Below are positions 22,413-35,865 of a stretch of DNA of 64,000 bases, piece after piece. Location of the stretch: NCBI RefSeq assembly GCF_023159225.1, contig NC_063164.1, positions 74,977,800-75,041,799 of the forward strand. The letters run 5' to 3'. The stretch is from Perognathus longimembris pacificus. Its lineage: Eukaryota > Chordata > Mammalia > Rodentia > Heteromyidae. Position 1 is the stretch's first letter; every line of letters starts with the position of its first letter. A model generated the notes under the pieces. That model had not been told where the DNA came from, made no database searches, and saw only the letters and a program-made list of their open reading frames with translations. Position numbers and translations under genes: made by a program.

Positions 22413-23865
22413 TTCTCTAAGGCTTATCAATTCATAGGTTAAGCAATGGATATAATGTAAATACTTTGCATGATGCAAGTAGATTTTCCTGGAAATATAA
22501 CCACACTACTCATTTCTTTCTGGAACTTTAGGATTTATCTTTTAAACATGTAAGTGCACACATTTAGAATGTATTGATCTTTATTTGCAAATGTTTCAGC
22601 ATCATTTACTGTCACTGCAATAGTGGCAACATGTTCTACTTAAGATCAAACAATCTCCTGAAATCTGGCAAGATTTAAGAGAAATATTAAATAATACTTT
22701 CCAGGGAAAACGCTAACCATATGCAATTGTTATGATTAACACTATTCTTTTTTCTTCTGATATTATTTATAATTCGTATTGCTCTCTAAGCTTTCAGTTT
22801 ATCATTAACAATTAATTATAAACAAATGGCTGAAGAGAATGTTTGTATATTTGATTTTATTTTCTTCCTATGCCAAAAAAGTACAGCACTTTGTTATTCT
22901 GTGAATTTTCTTCATATGCACGGGTCTACCTGATCTCTAGTTACAGAAATCCAAGATAATACATGAAACCAATTGCCTTCACAAAGTAGAAATATCATCT
23001 AAATAATGTATTTAGTGTCCTTGTAGTAATTCTTAATCAGGAAAAAGAGCAAGGCATGTTCATAAAAGAAGAAATTTTAAAATTAAATATTTTAGTGCTA
23101 TTTAAAGTAGAAATTATATAGACATGTTTCAACATGAGAAGAATCACACTGTAACTATAGTTTGGTGTTTGGTGTTGTCTGGTACTAAGCATATATACAA
23201 GCTATACAAAAGGAACAGGTCTCAGAGCTAATTATGACTCGTTGTTTTCTTTAGCCCCTGTTATGACCATCAGGACAGATCATCTGATGCCACCCACTTG
23301 TATCTCTGCCAGAGTGAATGCACAATTTCATGTTCACTTTACTGTAGAGTTGCCTCTTTGATGTTGTGCAGCCATCATTTCCTTTCCCTTCACTTTTATC
23401 TCTGTCCTGGCGCCCATTCCTGCAGTATCCTCTTCCCCCAGATGGTCTCCATCTCTCCTTCAGAAGTGTCCAGAACACTCCAGCTTCCATCTCTTAATCT
23501 TTTCCCATTGACAACCATGTTATCCCCTCAGGATTTTAATACCAACCTATCCCCATTTCTTTCTCCCCACCTCCAGAGGAAGGATTATAAAATCCTCAGC
23601 AAACATTGTTACACTATTCACCACGCTTTTTAAACCATTCTCTGGGACATTCCTTTGATACATACATTAAGCAACATGTACAGAGTAACTGTTATGTTTT
23701 TTCCAACGGTGATAGGTACAGGAGATTCAGATGGAAATAAAATGTTTGATGACAGAAAAAATGATGTATGGACAAAGTAAGGATGAATGAATAAATATCA
23801 AGGAAAGAATAATTGATTGTGCTTAATGGGAGTAGCATATAAAGACCCATAAACTTAGGTCACAC
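22413..23865. other. Unassigned non-coding stretch
   Basis: No family recognised. The more GC-balanced segment 23250-23600 has short open frames on both strands, but no conserved domain and no splice context that I can defend. Confidence 0.4.
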
Positions 23866-23880
23866 AAGATGAATAGGAAT

Positions 23881-25250
23881 TAACGAAGACCCAGAAATGC
23901 TACAAATCAAAGAAAGGATGGACAAATGGGACTGCATCAAACTGCAGAGCTTCTGCAGGGCAAAGGACATAGCTCACAAGATAAACAGAAAGCCCACAGA
24001 TAGGGAAAAGTTCTTTACCGGCCATACAATGGACAAAGGCCTCATATCTAAAATATACGCAGAACTAAAAAAATTAAATTTCTCCAAAACAAAACCACAA
24101 AGAACCAATAGCCCCCTCACCTAGTGGGCTAAAGACTTAAAAAGAGACTTCTCTGATGAGGAAATGAGATTGACCAAGAGACATATGAAAAAGTGCTCTA
24201 CATCACTGGCCATAAATGAAATGCAAATCAAAACAACATTGAGATTCCATCTCACCCCAATAAGAACGTTCTATATCAAGAAAACTAACAATAACAAATG
24301 TTGGAGGGGATGTGGCCAAAAGGGAACCCTACTTCATTGTTGGTGGGAATGTAAGCTGGTACAGCCACTCTGGCAAGCTGTATAGAGATTCCTCAGAAGG
24401 CTAAACATAGAGCTCCCCTATGAGCCAGCAGCCCCACTTTTGGGTATCTATCCAAAAGACCACAAACAAAATCACAGTAATGCCACCAGCACAACAATGT
24501 TCATTGCAGCACAATTTGTCATAGCAAGAATCTGGAACCAACCCAGATGCCCCTCAGTAGACGAATGGATCAGGAAAATGTGGTACATATACACAATGGA
24601 ATTTTATGCCTCTATCAGAAAGAATGACATTGCCTTATTCGTAAGGAAATGGAAGGACTTGGAAAAAATTATACTAAGTGAAGTGAGCTAGACCCAAAGA
24701 AACATGGACTGTATGGTCTCGCTCATAGGGAATAATTAGCACAGGTTTAGGCAAGTCACAGCAGAGGATCACAAGAGCCCAATAGCTATACCCTTATGAC
24801 CACATAAGATGATGCTAAGTGAAATGAACTCCAGGTTATGGAAATGACTCTTATATCACTGTTGTCATTACTTTCAACATGCCATGTGAAACCATAGCTT
24901 CTATTATGGATGACCCTCTTGTATCCCCTTCCTGTGGTTGTACCTGCACTATCTCTGTATCTTATCTGAGTACATTGGAAACCGTGTATACTGGTATTAG
25001 AACTATGAAACTGAAAGGGAATACCAAAATAGAGAGACACAAGGTAATAAGACAAACAATTACAAAAGCAATACTTGCACAACCGTTTGGTGTAAATCAA
25101 CTGAATAACTCATGGGGGGAATGGAAAGGGGGAGGGGAGAGGGGGGAATGAGGGAGGAGGTAACAAACAGTACAAGAAATGTATCCAAAGCCTAATGTAT
25201 GAAACTGTAACCTCTCTGTACATCAGTTTGACAATAAAAATTTAAAACAA
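23881..25250 (+). mobile_element. 5'-truncated L1: ORF2 C-terminus and complete 3' UTR
   Basis: 1.37 kb of L1 flanked by the perfect 15-bp duplication AAGATGAATAGGAAT (23866-23880 and 25251-25265). It enters in the ORF2 C-terminal third and runs through the 3' UTR, with its G-rich tract at about 25110-25160, to AATAAAAATTTAAAAC. The intact reading frame with only point stops suggests a fairly recent insertion. Confidence 0.98.
23897..24691 (+). pseudogene. L1 ORF2 C-terminal fragment (two in-frame stops)
   Basis: One continuous frame encodes the C-terminal region of the L1 ORF2 protein, the reverse transcriptase/endonuclease that copies L1 RNA at the target. The cysteine-rich motif [18 protein letters not shown] (C-x3-C-x7-H-x4-C) is complete, and the frame ends with the region -MWYIYTMEFYASIRKND-. 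Two stops break it: TAG at 24122-24124, where the 40-kb copy has a lysine codon, and TAG at 24383-24385, most simply from TGG. The ATG at 23897 is just the first methionine inside the truncated element, not a real start. Confidence 0.95.
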
Positions 25251-25265
25251 AAGATGAATAGGAAT

Positions 25266-28200
25266 GTATCAAGCTTATCAGACATCACACTTTAATGATG
25301 CTAAGTGTTTTTGGGGAAACCACACATATTGTAATAGATGTTACAAATGTAGTACAGTATTCTGTAAGCTGGTGGTAGGTTCAATAGATGAATTTAAATA
25401 AGTGAGTGAGGGAAAGAAAGGAGTTTTCTTGCGCTGTTAATTGGCCTTATATAAAAGGCAACAGAAAACATTTTTAAGTCCTAACTAGGGAAAATACACA
25501 ATTAGATCTAAGTTTTAAATAACTTTTTGCGCCATGGTAAATCAATGTTAAATGATTTCAGTTTCCCCTGTACGCTTGAAGAAATGCATAAAACACCAGT
25601 AAAACAATTTCAATGAGAGGTGATGAAAGCAATATCAAGAAGATGAGATAAAGATAAGTTTAATTCTAAGAAATGGACTTCATTAGGACTAATGAGTGGG
25701 TTACTATTATGATATGGAGAAAAGAGTTTGACATAGAGAGTTGAGAAAGTAAGCAACATCACTTCTTTTTAGAGCAGGTTGAATCTAAAATTACAGTTGT
25801 GAGTAAGTGACAATGACTGAAACACATAGAGATTAGAAGCAACCATTATTGTTGCTTAATAGCAATACATATTAAACAAAACATAATTTGGTGAAAAGTT
25901 CTGGAACTCAATTTCTCACTCAAGAGGAAGCAGAGACCAAGCCTCAGTTCCCAGAGCACACTGAAGCCTTGTGGAGGAGGAAGTTGGGAAGCCAAGGAAA
26001 ATGACTAGGAACAAAATGCCAGAAGGAAGGGTGTAACTAATATAGTCAAGTGGCATGGAGAATGAGTTTAAAAAACGAACAGTGACAGTAGATGTCCTGG
26101 TTGCTAATGAGGGGGAGAAAAGAAATAAAACAGCACTGTGAAATATTACTTTTGGATTTGATCAAATGAGACAACAGAATGGCGTATAAGCAAAAGTGGA
26201 TTATCCCCTTCCTTCTTTTATTAATTGAAGAAGTTGAAGCCCTGCAAAGTTCTCTGACACAGGAAAATCAATCAGAATATCAGAGACAGAGACAGAGTAT
26301 CCTATATCTAATTTTAAGAACCAAGTTCTATTGGGAGAAAATAATCTGCTATGATTAGGATTTACCTCAGGAACCTTATCTGAGCCTGTTTTTTACTAAT
26401 ATGTATTACTTTTTACTAGTTTAGCTGCACTTCTTTTACCAGTATCTATTATTTGTGCAAAGTGATTTCATTTTGACATGTCCATACATGTGTACAATGA
26501 TCAGACTCAACCCCTCTATCAGTCTTTCTTACTCATTATGCTATTGAAATAAGCAGTATTCAGGTCAAGCTGTAACTACATTTAGGTGTGTTATCTGAGG
26601 TGTTAAATATCCACTGCCCATCATAAGAAGTTTTAACAGTTTCCTTATTTCCCTTCAGAAAGATAAAAAATATATTTGATTTGACAGTCTCACATAAGAG
26701 TAGAAGGATGAAACAAAGTATGTCCATTTTCTTTGGGACTTTTGTTTATTGTTATTGTTTTGATTTTTTATAGTGATAGGAGCAGGGATTAGAAAGGTTT
26801 TTAATTTACTTTTTCTTCTTAACTAAGCAAAAACAAGGCTTGATTTTTAGCCTTGATACAATTCACATCTTTTACCCACCACCCCTCTGTCCCTGTCACT
26901 TCAAAATCACAGCACAACACAGTGTGAAGTTTTCCAATGACAGTAAAGCAAAAGCTTTATTGAATAAATACATGTGAAAATGCTGCAGACAAAAATATCT
27001 CCACAGGCAGCACCTGACTGGCTAGCTGCATTGCTCTCCAGAATGATGTCCAAACACAGCAAGGAACACCCCAGCCAATCAGGCTAGTGCTCCTTGCAAT
27101 GTTGTTTGTCATTCTTTAAAGAAGGAATCAAACGGAGAAAATGAGGGTAAATATTATGCTGGCCAAACTTCAGAGTAAGTTATACTTCTCAATTATTAGG
27201 AGAAAGCAATACGGGCAAGAAATATATTTGCATGATATTTCTTCTTTCCCTATGCACACTTTTTAAGTACAATTTTCGAAGGTAAAGCTGCTGTTTGCAA
27301 AACCTCCACGTGTCAGGGATATAGTTTTAACTAAGGGAACAAAATCACTTGCATCTGTTTAACTACATTTTTATGAACATTTAGTCTCTACCTAATGGAG
27401 AATTATAGACTTATTTTCTTTGTTCCTCACCCTTGTAGCTCAGCACACTTTGCAATATTCTATAGCTAAAAAATTACTGCAGTCATACAAAACTCAGCAC
27501 CACTGTGGCAGCAAAACTGGAGCCAACACAACTATGTGAAATTCTTTGTGATTCGCCATTTTCTCTCATTTTCCCTTGGCTTATAGGGAAGCCCCTCTCA
27601 GAAATGTTCAAGGCACTAAATTACAGAATCCCACTATTTATGATTTTTTTCCACCCCACATAAGCAATTGTGCCAGGAGCACAACTAGGAACTAGTTTGA
27701 GCATTCATACATACATACAGTTCCCACTTACTGCCTCAGCTGAGATGTTGCCAGCAAAATTGCCCATAAATGTCTACACTGGCACAGTTCAAATATCTAT
27801 CTTCACAAGTTCTGTATCTTGTCATTTTGTTATAACCTCACATTTTAATTCACTTGAAAAGTAGCTTTAAAATCTGAAATAGAAACAATCTAATATGAAT
27901 GAATACATTTTTCCTCCAGCAAGTTATTTAACAAGAATTTTAAATTGCTAAAGCTAACTTTGTAAAGGTTACACTAAAAGTGCTTCATGCATGCTTATTT
28001 CTAACTCACTTAAACCTCTTTAGAAAAATATACAAATGTCTTCAAAGAAATAACTTAAAAAAACAGCCAAGCTTCTGAGGTAAGAGGGAAAAAGTGGGCT
28101 ACTGTCAAAAGTGAAAAAAAAAAAAAGCTAAGTTTTATTAACTGTGTACAAGTGTTTAATCTACAAAAGATAACACATTTCTGGAAATGTAGACTTGGCA

Positions 28201-28470
28201 ACAAATCTTATATAGAGGTAATAGAATGTACCTTCACTATATTCAATTTTTCAATTAGTCTTTTATTATTTTATTCTTAGTAATGAACATCCATCATGTG
28301 CTAATTACTAAACAAAGAACTGAAAACCTAACAAAAACTCTTCCTTCCTGAAATTTAACTTCTAGTAAGAGGTACAAATAGTAAAAAGTACATACATGAA
28401 AGAAAAACATATGCAAAAAACTAAATGGAGTTATAGAAATAGTGCCACAGAGGGTATTCTTTTAAGTTAA

Positions 28471-28471
<1 letters not shown>
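25266..28471. other. Unassigned, repeat-poor stretch
   Basis: I recognise no gene or transposon across about 3.2 kb. 28114-28127 is an A-rich run. The segment 26930-27130 has somewhat higher complexity and could be conserved non-coding DNA. That is only an impression. Confidence 0.4.

Positions 28472-28518
<47 letters not shown>
28472..28518 (+). repeat. (CA)n microsatellite
   Basis: About 23 uninterrupted CA units. The cysteine/valine run in the overlapping minus-strand frame is a translation artefact. Confidence 0.98.
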
Positions 28519-28520
<2 letters not shown>

Positions 28521-28929
28521 AAGGACTTCTGGAAGAAGTGGACTTTTACTAGAAATCTGAATACCATGTAAGTCCATGAAACTGTTAAGGTTTCATAAGA
28601 AGATAAACAGAAATTGGAGTCTAAGTAGGATGTGAGTTTGCAATATTTGGCAAATATGTAGAAGAAAATGAGTTTGAAAAAGGAAAATGTCTTAGAGAAG
28701 GTGTTTGGATGATATACTATGTGGATTGGAAAGCCCCTGGAGTCTTGAGAGGATGAGAAGAGCATGATCTAATCACAAAAAATAAAAAACCACCCAGGCA
28801 CACACATACTACAAATACAAAGATTGGTTAGTCAAACAATCACTGCTATTTGCTTCCTCTGATCCATGGAGTGTTTGTATCGTCTAAGAAAGACAGTGGA
28901 AAGATCAAGGCCAAAAGCTATAATTATAA

Positions 28930-29110
28930 AATATCAAATTACAGCATGAATTATTGTGTATGTTTTCACATGTAACTTCCCCGTAGACAAAAATTCCATG
29001 AGCCATCTGTAGTCAACCTCTTAGGAAAGGAAGAGTTGAAATTTATTTGCACAGTACTACAGAGATAAGATGAGCACCCAAATCTTAAGTTCAAGTTGTG
29101 TTCCCACACA
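28930..29110 (+). mobile_element. Possible MIR fragment
   Basis: GGAAGAGTTGAAATTTATTT, GCACAGTACTACAGAGATAA and AAATCTTAAGTTCAAGTTG follow the MIR order (gain of a small stretch, then ..GTCACACAGCTA.. GGATTCAAACCCAGG-type positions) loosely. Highly diverged. Confidence 0.35.
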
Positions 29111-29915
29111 ACACATCATTTCTCAAAAGAAACTTTGACAAGATGCTTATTCTACCTTCTTCCATATCTTATTATCCCAAAGTTTGAAACAAATTATCAG
29201 AAAGGAAGAAAGTAGTATGTTTCAGATAGGAGAAATAAACCTAGTGCCTATTAAGAGTAGGAAGAATAGAACATGTATGTTGCATTGTTTTTCTAGATCT
29301 TCCACACTGTAAATAGGTTCTATAGGACTTCATCCAAAACCAGGCAAACAACACAACCTTGTTGCAACACTCGTTGCAACACATTGAGATAGTGAAGAGG
29401 AAAGCATTTGAAAAGTTCATATCTAGGAGAAAATACAATGCATAATCCTCACAGAGCTAAAAGTAACATGTATTTTTCAATAGATGCTTTAAACATTGCT
29501 TCTTTTCGTGGTTTATGTAGTTCATACAACATAATTTAGCCAAGAATAAATAACTTTCTTATGGGGAAAAATAATTATGTGTCCACATTCATACTAATTC
29601 TTTTAGAGTTAGGTTATTATTAACTTAGGTAAGCATCTATTGGAGGTCAGTGATATTTTTGGTATACCTTGTTAGACATTAAGCATAAAAAGACAAAACT
29701 GTCAAGAGCCCTCAATAGGTTGGAATAATAAACTGATCCTTATTATTGGCACATGACTGATGTTGTTTGTAACATAAATATGAAAGTAGAATTAAAAAAT
29801 GAGATTATTTTTATTAGAACTCAATATTTTTACTTTACCCCTGCTCCAGCTTCTGCCAATCATTCACGCCTTAAACCTTTAACTAAAGCCTGTGGGGGGA
29901 GGAGGGGCTGAGGGA
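29111..29915. other. Unassigned non-coding stretch
   Basis: No feature recognised. There is a tiny direct repeat of GTTGCAACAC at about 29361-29382. Confidence 0.4.
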
Positions 29916-29919
29916 GACA

Positions 29920-30118
29920 GTCCTGGAACTTGAACCCAGGGCCTGAGTAGTTCCCAGAGCTTGTTTTGCTCAAGGCTAGCAAGCTACCACTTGAGCCACA
30001 GTACTACTTTTGGCATTTTGGTGCTTAATTGGAGACTCGTTGACTTTTTGCCCAGTCTGTCTTTAAACCACTATCCTCTTACCTCAGCCTCCTGATTATA
30101 GGCATGAGCCACTGGTGC
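29920..30118 (-). mobile_element. Composite SINE (7SL/B1-like plus tRNA-like), reverse orientation
   Basis: The plus text gives the complement of the right half (CAGGGCCTGAGTAGTTCCCA, TACCACTTGAGCCACAGTAC), then the B1-like half ending GATTATAGGCATGAGCCACT. TAAAGCC on both sides (about 29885 and 30125) may be its duplication. Confidence 0.85.
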
Positions 30119-30207
30119 CTGAATTAAAGCCCACTTTGGCCTTTAATTTCTTGTGCTTCAACAATTTTCCTACCCAGATGAACTCCTCCCCACATAGCAC
30201 CCCCTCA

Positions 30208-30232
30208 ACAACAATAACAACAACAACAACAA
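30208..30232 (+). repeat. (CAA)n short tandem repeat
   Basis: CAACAATAACAACAACAACA-type run. Confidence 0.85.
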
Positions 30233-30959
30233 ATGAAAACGAAACAATAAATTGGTTGGTAGAATTACTTAAAATAGATTAATTTTATTATTTTTTTAAA
30301 GTCCATCATTGTCACTCATTAGATAGAAACATTAAAAAAGTCTCAAGGTCTCCACCATCCAGAGCAAGGGGGCTTCTCGGAATTAATGACCAGAAATTTT
30401 CTTTTAGATGATGCAATGGAAGGAGAATCAAAAAGTCCCATTAGGTCACATGCAACAGAGATCACAAGAAAGATGTCAGACACAGAAGAAAATATTTAAG
30501 TCCAAGGAGCAGCTCTACTAGTACAGACCCCATAAAACTGGGCCAGTAACATCTAAAACAGGTGTCCATCTACTTTTTGATTTTTTTGAATGTTTAAATC
30601 TGGACCATCAAGATGATAGTAGATTACATTGCTGGAGGCTCCAATGTCTCCATGGAAACACTAAATAAAAAAACTAGAAAGAAATCACTAAAAGATCAAC
30701 AGAAGCAAAGAAAATGCTCCATATTTTAAAGCCATAGTTGACATGGGAAATTTGGGGTGTTCGTAGTCACTCTTGCTCATCCCAGTCTCCTTCCCTGAAC
30801 TAAAAAGAATAGACTGTAAAAATATTTCAATTTTTTAATCTGTCTGTGGTTGACCAAAGGGTCTAGTCCATGTGTCATACAAATTAGAACTGATAAATAA
30901 CAGTGGTTTCAATTTTACATGCAGACAGTTGTGGGAAAGAACAAGTATGACTTGTGAAA
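30233..30959. other. Unassigned non-coding stretch
   Basis: No gene or family identified. Confidence 0.4.
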
Positions 30960-31130
30960 CACATGAGAAGAATACAGATCCAAGAGGAATAAAATAGAAC
31001 AGCCAACTCCACAAGAAGAGATGACAGAACAGAGAGAGAAAATAAGAGAGGGACATAGACTAAGATACAGTGTCTAAATCAACATGTTAAATTGAAACCT
31101 CTTTGTACAACTATTTAAAAATAACCATTT
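30960..31130 (+). mobile_element. Older L1-subfamily 3' end
   Basis: A purine-rich stretch (GAACAGAGAGAGAAAATAAG) is followed by AACATGTTAAATTGAAACCT and CTTTGTACAACTATTTAAAA, the same ending as at 10.7, 58.9 and 60.3 kb. Confidence 0.6.
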
Positions 31131-31249
31131 TTAAAAAAGCTGAGGTGAGACACTAGGGAAATTAAGACATTTAAAATCAACCATGTAACTGGGAAGTTGG
31201 GGTAAAATATATTAACATCAGCACAAAATAATACTATGTACCAAGACAA

Positions 31250-31385
31250 AGCATTAAAAAAAAGACTGGGAAAGAATGTTCCAAAGAGTAATATTTGTCA
31301 AGATGCATTGTGTACATTAACTGCTTTGTTATATGACAATGTCTTTATCCATTTACTTAAAGATTAAAAAAAATGGTTTATGCCT
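31250..31385 (+). mobile_element. Older L1-subfamily 3' end
   Basis: AAGATGCATTGTGTACATTAACTGCTTTGTTATATGACAA-type ending closely parallels 60.29 kb (ATGCGTTATATGTATAAACT, GCTTTGTTAAATGGTAAC). Confidence 0.6.
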
Positions 31386-31603
31386 TGGCATTGGATTGAA
31401 CATAGCAATGCTCTACCTGATAACTTAGAGCCTCTCTGCAAAAAAAGAAAATAAAGACTTTATTGTTGTTAATACCCAACTTCCACAAGAGATCACAAAT
31501 AAGCAGGATAACATGGCTGAATCACAAAGAACACAAAATACTTCCAGATATTACCCCTATCTACAGAAAGAGAGGCTTCAGACTTACTAGACAAAGACTT
31601 TCT

Positions 31604-31846
31604 TTTTAACTTTATTTACTTTTTAATTTTTTTAAATTTTATTGTAAAGGTGATGTACAGATGGTGATGTAGAGTTACACAAGTCACATATTGAGTACAT
31701 TTCCGTATTAACAGTCTTACCCCCTCCCTCATTCTCTCACAGCTTTTCCCTTCCTGATTTTTCTCTCTCCTTCCCAAGCTGTATAGTTCATTTCCAGTGT
31801 CTAATGAGCATCTAATGAGTATCGTTGCTAATTTGGTTCACTGTTT
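31604..31846 (-). mobile_element. 5'-truncated L1 3' end
   Basis: The complement of an L1 3' UTR (TTTATTGTAAAGGTGATGTA, GAGTTACACAAGTCACATAT, pyrimidine tract on plus). It is bounded by a perfect 15-bp duplication AGACAAAGACTTTCT at 31589-31603 and 31847-31861. The 3' UTR differs from the young L1 type. Confidence 0.92.
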
Positions 31847-32473
31847 AGACAAAGACTTTCTCAAACTACCTTAAGTATGTGCTTAAAAAGCAAAAGGAAA
31901 TAAAAGTAGAAAACTAAACGAAATCATAAATCTGATACTCAAATGAGACAAATAATTAAATACATTAAGAATGAGCCTGCAGACCTCCCGTACCCCCCCA
32001 AAAAAAAACAAACAAACAAAAAAAAAGAATGAGCCAACTCCCCCCAAGGAAACCTATATCTAAACAATAAAACTGAGTGTTTTATCAACAGTAGTCTCAG
32101 AAGGAAATTGCAGAAGAATCAGCAAATATGACATGTCATTTGAAATTAACCACTATGAGGAACAAAAAGATAATACTTTCATAGTATCCATTAAAAATTC
32201 TCAGCTTATACTAATAATTTTAAATGTCCATAATAAATCAGTGCAATAGTTCCTATATAAATTATGTGAATGGGACATTGAGGGCTCAGAAGTGCCTGAC
32301 GTGGTATGCTGGGAAACAGAAAATCAGAGACTGCATTTTTCTGGGGAAGAATGACATAGGTGTATGATTTAAGTTGGTGATTTGCTGATGGGAATGGAGG
32401 AAATTTTAAAATGTTAAAGAGTGCATATCACCAGGGTTTAATGATTGTTAAAGATACTATGATTAAAGCTATC

Positions 32474-32482
32474 ATATATATG

Positions 32483-32513
<31 letters not shown>

Positions 32514-32520
32514 ATGTACA
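32474..32520 (+). repeat. (TA)n-rich repeat
   Basis: ATATATGTATATATATATAT continuing to ACATGTATATGTACAT. Self-complementary. Confidence 0.9.
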
Positions 32521-33181
32521 TAGTAAGAAAGAAAATCTAGAAGTTAATCTGGGGTTATATGGTAAGACAGAGTAAAGCTTCTTTGAAAGAGAAATTTGAT
32601 CAGTGGAAGGCAGAGATATTCTAGTAGCAAATTAAAAGCAGATGGGAAAAGATCATGAAAGTGTTTTCTGCTGTAAATCAAAAGTACTTTAAAATATCTT
32701 GAAACAAAAAAATGCTCTTGAACTGTAGCAAGAAGCATGCGGGTTTCCTAACAGAAAGCACTTTGTTAATAAGTCATAGTTTAGAACTATGTGTTAGCAA
32801 AGGAAGTCATCATTTCCATTTGCTGTGGTTTAGAGTTCATCCTGTGTCCATGAAGAGAACACACCAAAACATCATCTTTTGTTTGGTGTTTTTCTCAGCT
32901 GGTGGGTTTCTCTTACATGGTACGCTTAATACCCCTTGAATCGGTATCTTTTTTCCAAAGCTTATCACTTATGAACATCTTAATTAATTCTTTCATAATT
33001 CAGGATTCTGTGCCATAAGAAGTAAAAGATTATAGATATTTAGAAAGAACATTTTCACCATTGCAGCATTAGGGGATGGGAGATTTTGCAGAAATCACAC
33101 ATGGATCAAAATCCAGTTATCAAAAAATTCAGTTTCTGTAGGAATTAGGATATGTTGTAAGCAATATTAAAGCTCTGATAT

Positions 33182-33214
33182 CATCAGGGTGATATTTCCA
33201 GTGTCACCCTGATG
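33182..33214. repeat. Perfect 11-bp inverted repeat (stem-loop)
   Basis: CATCAGGGTGA (33182-33192) and its exact complement TCACCCTGATG (33204-33214) are separated by 11 bases. No gene or A/T run nearby suggests a role. Confidence 0.9.
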
Positions 33215-33983
33215 TGAGTCGTAGAGGTGTCTGTTTCTCCTTTGATTCAGGCTAATGAAAAGAGTCACATGTTCACAACAGATCCTCCAATGCCTTGCTT
33301 TTACATAACCTAATGTTATCAATCCCTACAAAACTTGGGTTAGGAACAAAAGCAAGGTTCTCATTTTTCTTGGACATTGTTAAAGTATATGTTACCAGTA
33401 ACATATAGTTACTTGGAGATTCATTGCAACTTTCTAGTCTTTAACATGTCAACTTCCAAGCAGCCAGGTGCAATTTTGAAAAAATAGAAGCCCAGCCTTA
33501 AGTATATAAGATGTATAGGGTAGGTAAATTAGGGAAAAATTCAGTCCTGCATTTCACCGCAATTACCAGTTTTTCAGAAAATTACTATGAGTTTTAAATA
33601 AGATAATCCAAGTCTATACAAACTATAACATAAATAAGACTAAATATGTGTGTTTAGGTTGCAGAAACTCAATGGAAAACATAGTTTTCTAATACCTCAT
33701 TTGTTTTTTGGAATAATTCCAGACTATTTTAACTCCTCAAAATTATTTTTTAGAATAAGAAATATAAATTAAGGACCTAGAGGGCAGTGTCCAAAGACAG
33801 TTTAATTTAATTTCAATTTTCTTCATTGCTGTGATCCCAAGAAATAGTGTAAATAAATTTAGTAAAGTAAGAGTAACTATCAAATACTTGTGGAACTTGC
33901 AAAATAGAGATATGGGTAGTATTGAGCTTAGTAATACTTCTTATCATGTTTAGATGGCTAATTGTACAAGAGACTATGTATTC

Positions 33984-34062
33984 GGGGCTGGAAGTGTCAG
34001 GGTAATAGAGCACTTGCCTAGTATGCTTGAGATTCTAGGATTAATTTCCAGCAACACAAAAT
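33984..34062 (+). mobile_element. ID-like monomeric SINE
   Basis: GGGGCTGGAAGTGTCAGGGT...CACTTGCCTAGTATGCTTGA...TTTCCAGCAAC is a tRNA-Ala/ID-type left monomer without the right half. It ends in an A-rich tail. Confidence 0.75.
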
Positions 34063-35640
34063 GAAAGAGTAAAGTAAAAAATGAGAAAAATGCTATGCAT
34101 TCATTTTCCTTCTTTATATAATTCAAAAAAAACCCTCACTGTACTAATAAAAGCAATGGAAATACAAGAGGCCAAAGTAAAATGATGATAGTGACACAAT
34201 TGGAAGCAGTAGACCTGTAATTTATACATAAGCCTGAATTCTCAAAGATCAGGTTTGAATCCATATGGAATTATTTATTTTACAGAAATTACTTGTTGTC
34301 TATTAAAGATATTCAATGTGCAGTTGAGCATGAATATCGCTATCATATAGCTTCTGCCTTCCAATAGACTACAAGCTAATTAGAGAATTAATGTAAACAT
34401 AGTCATATGAAGCAAAAATGTGATGACAAATTTAAAATCATAACTCTGAACTGAAGGAATCAGGGGTACATTAATATACTAAAGGAGTTAAAATACATCT
34501 TCCTTCTATAAATTTTCAGCTTCTTTCAGAACAGAGACTCAGCATATGCTGCCCAGTGCAAAGGTACCAATTCCTGGAAAAGAGAATGGAATAGCATTAG
34601 CTCTATTTTCTAAATTGAATGAGCTGTGTTTTTTTAATACAGTGACATACTACGAACTGTGTTCAGACAGATTTTTCTCAAGGCACATGCTAGCGTCAGG
34701 ATTTCACATACTGAAATAAAGAGGAGTTAGAATAGTCTAAAGAGTAAAAGATGGGAGATCAAAAGTAGACAGGAAAAGCTTTCAGATCACAATTCTGATC
34801 AGACACCCTGTGAACAGATAAAGCAAAAGAGGACCTGAGTCAAAAGGATCTCATAACAAAATACATTTCAGAAATCTCCAGCCAACCCAAAAGCAGAATT
34901 CATGAATCTTAAAGGAATAGAATGACACTGGGTCACTTGCAATGTTCAGCTGCTAAGGAAACAACCAGTGGATGCATGACCTGAAAGTTCACAGGGTACC
35001 AGGGTAGTCAGTTATGCTCCAGGTAATCAGTTCTCTTGAAGGAGATGTGAGCTGCTCATCTGTACAGATGCTACAGGTGAAAGTAAGCAACACGGGTCTT
35101 TATGCTGTCCCAGCAGAGTCTACAGTTCCTTTAGCAGGAGGCAACGAGGCCTACAGAATGTCTCTCCTGTTCATCCAAGACCAGGCTTCTCTTTAATGAT
35201 ACCTGCTACATGTTACAATCATGAAAACATAATCCCAAGTTTTTCCTTTGGAAAGTAATCAAACTCCACTTGGAATTAAAATATTTCTGGGGGCAAAAAT
35301 CAGATGTTATTAGCATAAAGAGAGAGCACAGAGAAGTCAATGGAGGAAAGCAAGTGCAGCAAGATGCTAATAGTCACTAGCCAGAGGAAAACAGTGTTGC
35401 TGACTGACTCATACTGTAAGAAACTATATTGTTCCACATTGAATAAGTTCTATGTGATATCTTATCATACAGTATCATATGCAACAGGAATCTTTCATTG
35501 ATTACCTATTGATTATAGAACTTTTTTTCCTAGACCTGGAAATTTAGAGAAAAATTAGAAATAGTTACCTCTGAGATATTACTAAACAGCAAAAAGTTAT
35601 GCAGTTTATAAATACATTGTTTTAAATATGTGAAACTTGT
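34063..35640. other. Unassigned non-coding stretch
   Basis: No gene or known family seen. A 60-codon frame at 35014-35196 has no recognisable domain. Confidence 0.4.
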
Positions 35641-35679
35641 CAAACAACATTAATGTAAAACATACTTTTATTTTAATTT

Positions 35680-35865
35680 TATTATATTCTATAGTGAACA
35701 ACATACTCTAAGTGTTACACTGATTATCATACATAGTCAATGCAGCAGCCCCATAAGTACCCTTATTTCTCCCTTTTTATCCCTGTAGGAACTGATGATT
35801 AAGTCAAATTAAAAGAGGTCATTTAATGTGGAACCCAAGTTCCATGGTTAACAATGGAAGAGGCA
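35680..35865 (+). mobile_element. Possible MIR fragment
   Basis: The order is AGCCCCATAAGTACCCTTAT, TTATCCCTGTAGGAACTGAT, then GGAACCCAAGTTCCATGG. This is compatible with the MIR arrangement. Diverged. Confidence 0.4.

Larger units (their letters stand above)
31862..33983. other. Unassigned stretch with small simple repeats
   Basis: No gene recognised. It holds a C/A-rich run at about 31992-32025, a TA/TG repeat at 32474-32520 and a perfect stem-loop at 33182-33214. Confidence 0.4.
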
